A DNA stretch of 22,682 nucleotides from JBLHLB01 sp047618505 (GTDB taxonomy: Bacteria > Planctomycetota > UBA1135 > GCA-002686595): the NCBI GenBank assembly GCA_047618505.1, contig JBLHLB010000026.1, positions 1 through 22,682 of the forward strand, read 5' to 3'. Of the stretch, positions 16,214-22,682 are shown one piece after another. Every line of letters begins with the position of its first letter. Position 1 is the stretch's first letter. Under the pieces are notes generated by a model. It made no database searches, was not told where the DNA came from, and saw only the letters and a list, made by a program, of their open reading frames with translations. The translations under genes and the position numbers were made by a program.

Positions 16214-16597
16214 TTGACCAACAGCGAACGAAGGCAACACCCTTCTTTCCCGCCGGCGGACCGTAGGATAGGAACTCTGGACGCCGACCCGTTTGACGAC
16301 CCTAAGATCGCCGCCATGGAACGAAGATCAGAAGAATTTGATATCGCCGTCGAGGGCCTCGACGGCTTTTCCCTAGCGATGGCGCGCAACCTCCTGGACG
16401 CTGCAGGGATCCCAAGCCTGGGGGACGGCCCCGATTTCGACGTCGCCGAACTCGGGCGGGCGGCCCACGATCAGATTCGCGGATCGAAGCTGCTCGTTCC
16501 GAAGGGCGTCGGCGAGCGCGCGAAGGAGATCTTGCGCGCGGCCTGGGGCGACGAGCTGATCCCGCCCGGCAGCGGGGCAGCGGACAAGGAAGAGTAA
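16214..16597 (+). CDS. DUF2007-like small protein (putative signal-transducing protein)
   Basis: A protein of 127 residues from a TTG start. The second half has the DUF2007 pattern: FDIAVEGLDGFSLAMARNLLDAAGIPSLG, then KLLVPKGVGERAKEIL. In this family a beta-strand and helix (AxxxxxLLxxxGIP) are followed by a gap and LLVPxxxxxxAxxIL. The function is unknown; members are often annotated as putative signal-transducing proteins and lack catalytic residues. The N-terminal 34 residues are polar and look unstructured, so an ATG at 16316 is an alternative start, but AGGAG six bases before the TTG favours the long form. It is convergent with the VOC gene. Confidence 0.7.
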   Translation: MTNSERRQHPSFPPADRRIGTLDADPFDDPKIAAMERRSEEFDIAVEGLDGFSLAMARNLLDAAGIPSLGDGPDFDVAELGRAAHDQIRGSKLLVPKGVGERAKEILRAAWGDELIPPGSGAADKEE

Positions 16598-16709
16598 CTC
16601 CGCCCGGTTCCCGCTACCGGCGCGCCGCGTCGTTGGTGCGTAGTCCTGCTTCTCCGGAGAACACCCGCGATCGGCACTGCAACATTGCACCTTGAGCAGA
16701 ATGCAACGA

Positions 16710-16725
16710 GGCGCTTTCCCGCGCC
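16710..16725 (-). terminator. Small hairpin between convergent genes
   Basis: GGCGC and GCGCC separated by 6 bases, about 22 bases past the stop of the VOC gene. There is no clear T-run in either direction, so it is a weak candidate. Confidence 0.3.
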
Positions 16726-16747
16726 CCGCAGTTTGCCACAGCATGCA

Positions 16748-17239
16748 CTACTTCTTGGCCGGCTTGGAAACGTGCTGGTCGAAGAGGATCGCGTTGCCGT
16801 CAGGATCGGCCAGGGTGAAGCTGGCCGGACCGGTCGAGTCTTCAGCCGCACGGGTGGTCAGCTTCAGCCCACGCTCTTCGAACTTGGCTTGCAGTGCGCG
16901 CACATCGTCGAACTCCTTGAGAGTCTCGCCCTTCGAGTTCCAGCCTGGATTGAAGGTCATGATGTTGTCCTCGAACATGCCCTGGAATAGCCCAATGATG
17001 GCCGAATCGTTCTGCATGATCAGCCAGTTCTGTTCGGCCACGCCTCCCGTAGCCTCAAAGCCGAGCTTTTCATAGAACTCGCGCGAAGCGGCGAGGTCTT
17101 TAACCGCGAGACTGACCGAGAAATTCCCAAGGCGTGTGGATGGGGTGCTCCCTGTTTCGAGGGACTGGGACGGGGGAGTTGCGCCGATGGCTGCTATAGA
17201 AACGAGAACGGCGACGACAATCAATGCGATGGATTTCAT
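16748..17239 (-). CDS. Exported VOC-superfamily (glyoxalase/bleomycin-resistance fold) protein
   Basis: The mature protein is a single VOC module: FSVSLAVKDLAASREFYEKLGF, the typical first beta-alpha-beta unit; NWLIMQNDSAIIGLFQGMF; then LQAKFEERGLKL and FTLADPDGNAILFDQH, the canonical DPDGN turn. The first 25 residues (MKSIALIVVAVLVSIAAIGA) form a signal peptide or membrane anchor, unusual for the usually cytosolic VOC family. The frame is open back to an ATG at 17263, but the Met at 17239 gives the better signal peptide. It is divergently oriented from the broken AraC-type regulator gene about 95 bases away, so that regulator may once have controlled it. Reaction unknown; members include lyases, dioxygenases and binding proteins. 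Confidence 0.85.
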   Translation of the reverse strand: MKSIALIVVAVLVSIAAIGATPPSQSLETGSTPSTRLGNFSVSLAVKDLAASREFYEKLGFEATGGVAEQNWLIMQNDSAIIGLFQGMFEDNIMTFNPGWNSKGETLKEFDDVRALQAKFEERGLKLTTRAAEDSTGPASFTLADPDGNAILFDQHVSKPAKK

Positions 17240-17333
17240 AAAGAGTTCTGTGGCTGGGTTCATGCCGCGACTGCAGTGGAAGTCGCTCGGGCAGATCAGT
17301 TTCTCAATTTAGCCTTCGACTGCTTGCCGTATC

Positions 17334-18260
17334 TTGCGAATCACCAACGAATTTCCCAATCCGGCGTCCGTCGACTATGTCGAGCGGGTCAACCGTGCTC
17401 TCGACTACATCGTCCAGGGACTCGGTCGTTCGCTGCACCTCAAGGAAGTTGCCCGCGTTGCCGGCTTCTCCCCGTTTCACTTTCACCGCGTGTTTTAATC
17501 GCTAGTGGGGGAGACGCTCAATCAATTCGTAAAGCGCGTCCGATTGGAGCGCGCGCTTTTCTCCATGTCGCATACTCCGAAGCGCACGTTGACCGAAATC
17601 GCGCTAGATTGCGGCTTTTCATTCTCGTCAGACTTCTCGCGCAACTTCAAGCAGCGCTACGGCATGTCCGCCAGTGCCTTTGACCTAGACCCGTTTCGAG
17701 CGGAAAAGCGCTCCATGTTGCAAGACTCGGTGGAGTCGCAGGGCGGCGGCTACCGGCTCGACCCACTGCCCGTCGGCGAGAACCCCTACGGCTTCGAGGT
17801 GACCTTCCGAACACTGCCAACGCGCACCGTCGCTTACATCCGTGTGCTCGACCCATACTCCGATGGTGAGCGCGTCACTGCAGCGATCCAACGTTTATTG
17901 GCCTGGGCCGATGCGCGCGGCGTGGCCGATCATCAGTGGCTCGGGTACATGTGGGAGGATCCGACCATCGTTGAGCTGACGGACTGCTGCTACGAGATAG
18001 GGGTCGTGGTCGACGACGTGCAGCCCGAGGGGGAGATCGGCCGTGTCCATTTTCCGGCCATGCGTGTGGCCGAGATCGAGATGCATGGCGGGATCGAGCT
18101 GGAGATGCGCGCGCTGGACTGGCTTTGGGGCAGCTGGCTCCCGCGCAGCGGCTACATCCCCATCGACCAACCGGGCTTTGAGGCCTTTATTGGACGCCCA
18201 ATTGCAGGCAGTATGGAGAACTTCGCACTGCGTTTGCAGCTGCCAGTGAAGCGAGGTTAG
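17334..18260 (+). pseudogene. AraC-family regulator with GyrI-like domain, interrupted by an in-frame TAA
   Basis: One continuous reading frame encodes the whole protein except for a TAA at 17496-17498. Before it: ITNEFPNPASVDYVERV, then the first AraC helix-turn-helix, LHLKEVARVAGFSPFHFHRVF. After it, without frame change: SLVGETLNQFVKRVRLERA, the second helix-turn-helix (TLTEIALDCGFSFSSDFSRNF) and a GyrI-like effector-binding domain (about 17790-18230, including YIRVLDPYSDGERV and CYEIGVVVDD). Family members have Gln or Lys where the TAA stands, so a single base change explains it. The intact 251-codon remainder (GTG at 17505) lacks the first DNA-binding helix-turn-helix and would probably not bind DNA normally. 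The start is probably the TTG at 17334, because a TAG in frame lies at 17310. Either a pseudogene, a sequencing error or two pieces made by reinitiation. Confidence 0.85.
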
Positions 18261-18415
18261 AGCCCCTACACCGACAAGATCGAGGGCGTGGGCGTCACGC
18301 CCGACATCCCAATGGCTTATCCGTTGGCCTGGACGGCGGGGGCGACCCCGTGCTCGTGACCGGGTTTCTCGCCGCGCGGCCTTGGTGTGAGGAACTGGTG
18401 ACGGGGAACGAGTAG
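18261..18415 (+). pseudogene. Frameshifted scrap resembling the C-terminus of an S41-type peptidase
   Basis: Directly after the AraC-type stop codon the DNA reads SPYTDKIEGVGVTPDIPMAYPL in the same frame. The I(E)GVGVTPDI pattern is typical near the end of S41 (C-terminal-processing) peptidases. A shift of frame then gives LDGGGDPVLVTGF and ends in TAG at 18413. No catalytic part is present. It looks like the leftover tail of a gene lost by deletion. The family assignment rests on this short motif only. Confidence 0.45.
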
Positions 18416-18422
18416 CGGACGC

Positions 18423-18428
18423 TATCCT
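18423..18428 (+). promoter_or_regulatory. Candidate -10 element for the M28 peptidase gene
   Basis: TATCCT six bases before the ATG at 18435. No Shine-Dalgarno sequence is present. Same arrangement as at 5740. Confidence 0.3.
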
Positions 18429-18434
18429 GCGTGG

Positions 18435-19772
18435 ATGAAGCTCTTCATCCCGTGCACCGTCACCTTGGGGCTCATCGCCTCGACCATCGCCACCCAGGAC
18501 CTGCAGTTCTCTCCCGTCGGAGAGGATCCCATCCCGGCCATATTGGCGGAAGTCTCTCCCGAGCGACTGATGGGGCACGTGGAGAAGTTGGTCTCCTTCC
18601 ACACCCGGCACACCTTCTCCGAGACCGAGTCCGACGAGCGCGGCATCGGAGCCGCGCGACGTTGGCTCAAGAGTGAGTTCCAGGCCATCGCCAAGCAAAC
18701 CGGTGGTCGGCTCGAGGTGCGCGAGCAGCGGTTCGTGCAGGCCATCCGGGGCCAGGAGGTCGAGTTGGTCACCGTGTACGGCTTCCTTCCGGGCACAGCG
18801 GTAGAACCCGAAGGGCGCACGTACGTTGTCTCAGGTCACTACGACTCGCGGGCCAGCGACGCCATGGACGCGACGAGTTTCGCGCCCGGAGCTGACGACG
18901 ACGCCAGCGGGACGGCCGTAGTGCTGGAGTTGGCGCGCGTCATGAGCGGCCACGAGTACGCTGCGAACCTGGTCTTCATGTGCGTGCCCGCCGAAGAGCA
19001 GGGACTCTACGGCGCAGCGCATTTCGCCGAGGAAGCTGAGGCGCAGCCTGTATTCGTGGACGGCATGCTGACCAATGACATCGTGGGGGGCGTGGAGGGT
19101 GGCAATGGCGTGCGCGACGACGTGACCATTCGGTGTTTCTCCGATGCCGAGGGACTGCACTCCACCTCGCGTGAGTTGGCACGAGCCGTGCGGGCCAGCG
19201 CCGTGCGCTATGTGCCGGACGCAAACGTGTCGCTGATCTTTCGCCTGGACCGCTTCGGGCGCGGCGGTGACCACAAACCCTTTCACGAGCGCGGCTTCCC
19301 GGCCGTGCGCATGACTGAGGCCAACGAGTTCTACGAACGTCAGCACCAGGACGTGCGCGAGGAGGACGGCGTCCAGTACGGCGACCTGCTCAAGTACGTC
19401 TCGGGACCCTACATGGGCAAGGTCACCCGCGTGGACGCTGCCGTACTGGCCGAGCTGGCCCTGGCCCCGGCGCCGCCGACGGGCCTCAGCATGCGGGCCG
19501 CGGTGAGCTACGACACGCAGCTCTCCTGGGAACCCGATGCCTCGGGGCAAGCGGCTGCCTACGAAGTTGTCTGGCGTGCGACCACGGCTCCCGACTGGGA
19601 GCACTCGCGGCTGGTCGCTAACGAGGTCAGCGAGATGCGTTCTCGCCGCGGGACACGCCAGGTCGTGAGCACCACCATCGAGGGGGTCACCGCCGACGGA
19701 TACTTTTTCGGAGTGCGGTCCGTTAGCGCCGGAGGCCATCGCAGCCGCGTGACCTATCCTAATCGACCATAG
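18435..19772 (+). CDS. Secreted M28-family zinc metallopeptidase with C-terminal Fn3-like domain
   Basis: A protein of 445 residues with an N-terminal signal peptide (MKLFIPCTVTLGLIASTIA). The M28 metal site is complete: SGHYDSR (H135, D137), GADDDASG (bridging D154), PAEEQGLYGA (catalytic E187, zinc ligand E188), TNDIVGG (D215) and GDHKPF (H280). It should therefore be an active aminopeptidase or carboxypeptidase with two zinc ions, acting outside the cytoplasm. The last 100 residues resemble an Fn3-type beta-sandwich (LSWEPDASGQAAAYEVVWRAT, then TIEGVTADGYFFGVRSVSAGG), a common appendage of secreted hydrolases for surface or substrate attachment. It is monocistronic; the preceding DNA is decayed gene remains and the following gap holds repeat copy D. 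Confidence 0.93.
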   Translation: MKLFIPCTVTLGLIASTIATQDLQFSPVGEDPIPAILAEVSPERLMGHVEKLVSFHTRHTFSETESDERGIGAARRWLKSEFQAIAKQTGGRLEVREQRFVQAIRGQEVELVTVYGFLPGTAVEPEGRTYVVSGHYDSRASDAMDATSFAPGADDDASGTAVVLELARVMSGHEYAANLVFMCVPAEEQGLYGAAHFAEEAEAQPVFVDGMLTNDIVGGVEGGNGVRDDVTIRCFSDAEGLHSTSRELARAVRASAVRYVPDANVSLIFRLDRFGRGGDHKPFHERGFPAVRMTEANEFYERQHQDVREEDGVQYGDLLKYVSGPYMGKVTRVDAAVLAELALAPAPPTGLSMRAAVSYDTQLSWEPDASGQAAAYEVVWRATTAPDWEHSRLVANEVSEMRSRRGTRQVVSTTIEGVTADGYFFGVRSVSAGGHRSRVTYPNRP

Positions 19773-19861
19773 GCCGGATCAACGCTGTTCCGTACCTCCG
19801 TCTCAGGCCAGGAGAAAACACGCCGGGTACTTGGGGGCGCTGGTGCGTGAATACGCATCCC
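19773..19861. other. Start of the gap between the M28 peptidase and the ABC operon
   Basis: No gene and no clear terminator hairpin after the peptidase stop codon. The rest of the 463-base gap is repeat copy D followed by about 195 bases that must hold the ABC operon promoter. Within it, CCATTCGA is directly repeated at about 20103-20121. Confidence 0.45.
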
Positions 19862-20027
19862 AGTGTACTTCTAAACAGACTGTGGTAGATCGATCGTAAG
19901 CCCCTGCGCGGTAGAACGGTTGCAAGCAGATCAGACCCCAGCGACCACAGCAGTTACCAATTGAGAAGGGGACCCAGAGGAGAGCGGTGTACCCAGACGA
20001 GGAATGTTGGTTCAACGGCAACAGAAG
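19862..20027 (+). repeat. Dispersed intergenic repeat, copy D
   Basis: The clearest copy. A 7-base perfect inverted repeat, CTGTGGT (19880-19886) and ACCACAG (19944-19950), encloses 57 bases. The conserved right half follows: ACCAATTGAGAAGGGGACC, GGAGAGCGGTGT, GACGAGGAATGTTGGTTC. The minus strand reads GAYDRSTT in the same frame as the corresponding peptides of the other copies. Confidence 0.68.
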
Positions 20028-20222
20028 AGGGCTTGGAGATTGGGGACGAATTTATGAAAGACCATCTGTGTTTCTCCTAAGGATCTGAGAGCAAGCCACG
20101 CGGTCCATTCGATTCCATTCGAGGGCCGCGTTGCACTTGTACCTGAACACGGTGCCACCTGGGCCCTCCGCTACTTGAGGGGGGGCAGCCCTGCTCAGAC
20201 TTGATTCCAACCCATAGAAGTC

Positions 20223-20228
20223 GATACT
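20223..20228 (+). promoter_or_regulatory. Candidate -10 element for the ABC transporter operon
   Basis: GATACT seven bases before the GTG at 20236, with no Shine-Dalgarno sequence. If real it supports the GTG start and the long N-terminus of the ATPase. Confidence 0.3.
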
Positions 20229-20235
20229 CGTCTCC

Positions 20236-21291
20236 GTGACAGCCCACATCAATCCCGACACCCGCTCCGAAGCCGGCGCCCGCATCAGCAGTGACGCCGA
20301 TGCCCACGTCAGCACTGCTGACGAGGATCGGGCGCAAGCTCACGGCAACACCCCGGCCACGGTCGGCGATGGCATCGCAATGCTCGCCCTCGACAAGGTG
20401 ACGAAGGATTACCGCGGGCAACGCGCCCTGGACGAGGTTTCTTTTGTGCTGCAGCCGGGGGTTGTGGCGCTGCTCGGCCCAAATGGTGCTGGTAAGAGCA
20501 CGTTGATCAAGACTCTCCTCGGGCTGGTGCGTCTCGATTCCGGAACCGCCACTGTTCTGGGATACGACTCCCGCGCCGACTTCCGCAAGGTGCGCGAAAT
20601 TGTGGGCTACATGCCGGAGGATGACTGCATCTTCCCCGGCTTGCAGGGCATTGAAGCCGTCGCGTACGCCGCTCAACTCTCGGGTCTCCCGCGGCTGGCC
20701 GCGCTGCGCCGAGCGCACGAAGTGCTCGACTACGTGGGACTAGGGGAAGAGCGTTACCGCGAGGTGCAGACCTACTCGACGGGCATGCGTCAGAAACAGA
20801 AATTTGCCCAAGCCATCGTCCATGATCCAAAGTTGGTGTTCCTCGATGAACCCACCAGCGGTCTCGATCCCATCGGGCGACGCCGCATGTTGAAGTTGAT
20901 CAAGGCGCTCTACGTGCGCACTGGAATAGGCGTTGTGCTGTCGACCCACATCCTCCAGGACGTGCAGGAGGTTTGCGATTCGGTTCTGATCATCGGTCAC
21001 GGGAAACTTTTGGTACACGACACGCTCGAGGCCCTGCAGCGTCCCTCCGACGAAAGCATCGTTATCGGTTTGGAGCAACGTGACCCGAGCTTTGAGGCAG
21101 CCCTCGATCAACGCGGCGCCCGCTGGGAAACCTTGAGTGCGGGCGAGATGCGCCTGTACGGGGAGCCCCAGGCAGCGGCGGCGCTGACATTCGAGGTGGC
21201 GCACGAAACAGGCGCGGTGGTGCGCCGCATCGAAGCCGGCCACAACACGCTCGAGGCGATTTTCCTCGACGCAGTTCGAGGTGATAAATAG
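20236..21291 (+). CDS. ABC transporter ATP-binding protein (ABC-2 exporter type), first ATPase
   Basis: A protein of 351 residues from a GTG start. Residues 1-48 are polar, Ala/Asp-rich and probably disordered; the ATPase proper begins at MLALDKVTKDYRGQRALDEVSF. Seen: Walker A GPNGAGKST (81-89), Q-loop region GYMPEDD, signature YSTGMRQKQKFAQAI (STGM form instead of LSGGQ, common in this exporter subgroup), Walker B LVFLDEPTSGLDP and switch histidine STHIL. After about residue 270 comes the short C-terminal domain often found in this group. It energises the permease encoded next, with which it overlaps by one base (TAGTG). The ATG at 20380 would remove the odd N-terminal extension and is an alternative start. 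Transported substrate unknown. Confidence 0.92.
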   Translation: MTAHINPDTRSEAGARISSDADAHVSTADEDRAQAHGNTPATVGDGIAMLALDKVTKDYRGQRALDEVSFVLQPGVVALLGPNGAGKSTLIKTLLGLVRLDSGTATVLGYDSRADFRKVREIVGYMPEDDCIFPGLQGIEAVAYAAQLSGLPRLAALRRAHEVLDYVGLGEERYREVQTYSTGMRQKQKFAQAIVHDPKLVFLDEPTSGLDPIGRRRMLKLIKALYVRTGIGVVLSTHILQDVQEVCDSVLIIGHGKLLVHDTLEALQRPSDESIVIGLEQRDPSFEAALDQRGARWETLSAGEMRLYGEPQAAAALTFEVAHETGAVVRRIEAGHNTLEAIFLDAVRGDK

Positions 21292-22286
21292 TGCCGCTCT
21301 TCCAAGTCGGTTACCGGGGCTACGTGGGCCAGCGCACTTTACCCAGCATGCGCTGGCTGCCGATCACCAGCACAGGTTTGACGATCGCCTGGCGTAGCAA
21401 ACTGCTCAAGCGGCTAGTATTAGCGTCGTTCCTGCCGTTCCTCTATTTCGGATGGGTGTTTTTCCTGATCGGACGCGTGACACAGGGGGACGCCCTGGCC
21501 GAGCCCACTCCGATCGACATTCTCGTCGCTTCCAATTTTGGGCCGGAGTTCCTGCTTCAGCTACAGCAGGACCCGACGCAGATCCGGACCGCGGTGTGGT
21601 CTATCGTGTTCGCTAGATTCAGTGTAAATATTCAGCTGCTGATCGGTGGCTTAGTGGCCGCGATCGTCGGGCCTCCGCTGATCTCGTCGGACATCCGATC
21701 CAAGGCATTCCTGATCTACTTCTCGCGTCCGATTTCCCGCTTTGATTACCTGCTGGGCAAGCTGGGAACCGTCGCGAGCATGATGGCCGTTGTCACCCTC
21801 TTGCCAGCGCTTGTCCTCTACGCGATTTCCATCGTGTTCTCACCGTCACTGGACACGCTTTCCCATACGGCGCCGGTGCTCTTGAGTGTCGTGCTCGCTT
21901 CATTGGTGGCGATCATCCCCGCGTCCCTGGTCGTGTTGACGATTTCATCACTGACCAAACAACCGCGTTTCGCGACGGCGGCTTGGATCGTGCTGATGTG
22001 CTTCGGGCCCCTGGCGCATAGCGTTTTGCAACAAACGAACGGTTTGCGAGATTCGGGTTGGACCTTCCTGCTCTCCTTGCCCCATTCGGTGCTTGAGTTG
22101 CAGCTCGGCCTTTACAACGTGGCGGGGCGTGTTGAAGCCACCGGTATACAAACAGATCTCAACGGCATGATCGGTAGCCTGAGCACGGACCACTCGCCCT
22201 GGCGTGCTGCGATCTGGCTTGCCTGTGTTTGCAGCTTCTGCTTCTTTACCCTCATGCGGCGCGTGGATTCGCCCACCCGAATCTAA
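21291..22286 (+). CDS. ABC-2 type transporter permease
   Basis: A protein of 331 residues from a GTG start that shares one base with the preceding stop. Hydrophobic segments: LVLASFLPFLYFGWVFFLIG, a long periplasmic or extracellular loop, LLIGGLVAAIVGPPLISSDI, ASMMAVVTLLPALVLYAISI, LLSVVLASLVAIIPASLVVL, FATAAWIVLMCFGPLA and a last one at AAIWLACVCSFCFF, giving about six spans. The motif ISSDIRSKAFLIYFSRPISRFDYLLGK, split here for length into ISSDIRSKAF and YFSRPISRFDYLLGK, is typical of ABC-2 permeases of the multi-gene exporter operons. It would form the membrane channel with the ATPases encoded on either side. Its stop overlaps the next start (TAATG). Confidence 0.9.
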   Translation: MPLFQVGYRGYVGQRTLPSMRWLPITSTGLTIAWRSKLLKRLVLASFLPFLYFGWVFFLIGRVTQGDALAEPTPIDILVASNFGPEFLLQLQQDPTQIRTAVWSIVFARFSVNIQLLIGGLVAAIVGPPLISSDIRSKAFLIYFSRPISRFDYLLGKLGTVASMMAVVTLLPALVLYAISIVFSPSLDTLSHTAPVLLSVVLASLVAIIPASLVVLTISSLTKQPRFATAAWIVLMCFGPLAHSVLQQTNGLRDSGWTFLLSLPHSVLELQLGLYNVAGRVEATGIQTDLNGMIGSLSTDHSPWRAAIWLACVCSFCFFTLMRRVDSPTRI

Positions 22287-22682
22287 TGGCTGTTCTCCTG
22301 GAATGTCACACTTTGACCAAGCTCTACGGCGTGGTCATCGGCGTCAACGATCTGACCTTCGACCTGGAGACAGGCGTGCACGGCTTGCTCGGTCCGAACG
22401 GGGCCGGCAAATCGACCTTGATCAAATTGATCACCGGTCAGCTCCGTCCCACGCAGGGCCAGATCCGAGTGTTTGGCGAGGATCCCTGGAACAATCCGGG
22501 ACTTCTGAACCGCATCGGTTACTGCCCGGAACACGACGCCTTCTGGTCCTTCCAGACTGCCATGGAGTTCGTCTCCACTCTGGCGGAACTGTCCGGAATG
22601 AAGCGCAAGGATGCGCTGGCGGCGTCGCGTCAGGCCCTTGCCCGAGTCGGCGCGGAGGCCTACTGGGATCGCCCTATCTCGA
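22286..22682 (+). CDS. Second ABC transporter ATP-binding protein, cut by window edge
   Basis: The frame runs from the ATG at 22286 to the right edge, 132 codons, with no stop. Seen: LTKLYGVVIGVNDLTF at the start, Walker A GPNGAGKST and the Q-loop region GYCPEHDAFW; the signature, Walker B and switch regions lie beyond the window. The start overlaps the permease stop by one base, so all three cistrons form one translationally coupled operon. Two different ATPases around one permease suggest a heteromeric exporter or two transporters in one operon, in which case a second permease gene would be expected to follow. Confidence 0.9.
   Translation, partial: MAVLLECHTLTKLYGVVIGVNDLTFDLETGVHGLLGPNGAGKSTLIKLITGQLRPTQGQIRVFGEDPWNNPGLLNRIGYCPEHDAFWSFQTAMEFVSTLAELSGMKRKDALAASRQALARVGAEAYWDRPIS

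Noticed and set aside
18831..19739. 302-codon minus-strand open frame
   Set aside because: Antisense to the M28 peptidase, whose zinc ligands are all conserved on the plus strand.
19880..19950. tRNA-like shape: 7-base closing stem and 71-base length with GGTAGA near the 5' side
   Set aside because: No T-arm (GGTTC-A) or anticodon arm can be found in this copy or the related ones, so it is not a tRNA.
3312..20027. CRISPR array or integron attC array as an explanation of the repeated units
   Set aside because: The copies are kilobases apart, diverged and not regularly spaced; no cas or integron integrase gene is present.

Overview
The window looks like a piece of a Planctomycetota chromosome. 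The main evidence is gene content: a paralogous cytochrome c-like PSCyt1/DUF1549/DUF1553 protein next to a DUF1501 protein, a sulfatase of the CxPSR type, and an ECF sigma factor coupled to a membrane Ser/Thr kinase that carries a formylglycine-generating-enzyme (FGE) domain. All of these are typical of that phylum. I cannot name a genus. Genes are on both strands and are separated by unusually long intergenic gaps of 300-780 bases that carry dispersed repeats.

Layout. 1-3338 (minus): an ECF sigma factor and, overlapping its stop codon, a bifunctional kinase/FGE-domain receptor that runs off the left edge. 3339-5751: two long non-coding gaps around a secreted outer-membrane beta-barrel-like protein (minus). 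5752-10766 (plus): a two-gene operon of a 1184-residue PSCyt/DUF1549/DUF1553 protein and a Tat-exported DUF1501 protein, a pair widespread in planctomycetes with no settled biochemical role. 11168-13525 (minus): a secreted two-domain enzyme, an endonuclease/exonuclease/phosphatase domain fused to a sulfatase. 14163-14867 (plus): a TylF/MycF-like methyltransferase. 15011-15889 (minus): an isochorismatase-family lipoprotein. 16214-16597 (plus): a DUF2007-like small protein. 16748-17239 (minus): an exported VOC/glyoxalase-fold protein. 17334-18415 (plus): a decayed stretch holding an AraC/GyrI-like regulator split by one in-frame TAA, followed by a frameshifted scrap that resembles the C-terminus of an S41 peptidase. 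18435-19772 (plus): a secreted M28 metallopeptidase with a C-terminal Fn3-like domain. 20236 to the right edge (plus): an ABC-2 exporter operon (ATPase, permease, second ATPase) whose cistrons overlap by one base.

The most unusual signal is outside the genes. At least five diverged copies of one intergenic repeat, all in the same orientation, lie at about 3312, 10889, 13559, 16064 and 19862. The better copies have complementary ends that could close a stem, with one compensatory base-pair change. Two other repeat pairs (3834/5610 and 4038/13899) occur in the same gaps, and the first and third families appear in the same order at two loci, which suggests pieces of a larger composite element. 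The repeats reach into the annotated 5' ends of the sigma factor and the sulfatase. Separately, four genes have a -10-like hexamer 6-7 bases before the start codon and no Shine-Dalgarno sequence, which suggests leaderless mRNAs. I did not find a clear new multi-gene system. The repeat family, the EEP-sulfatase fusion and the broken regulator locus are the best leads.
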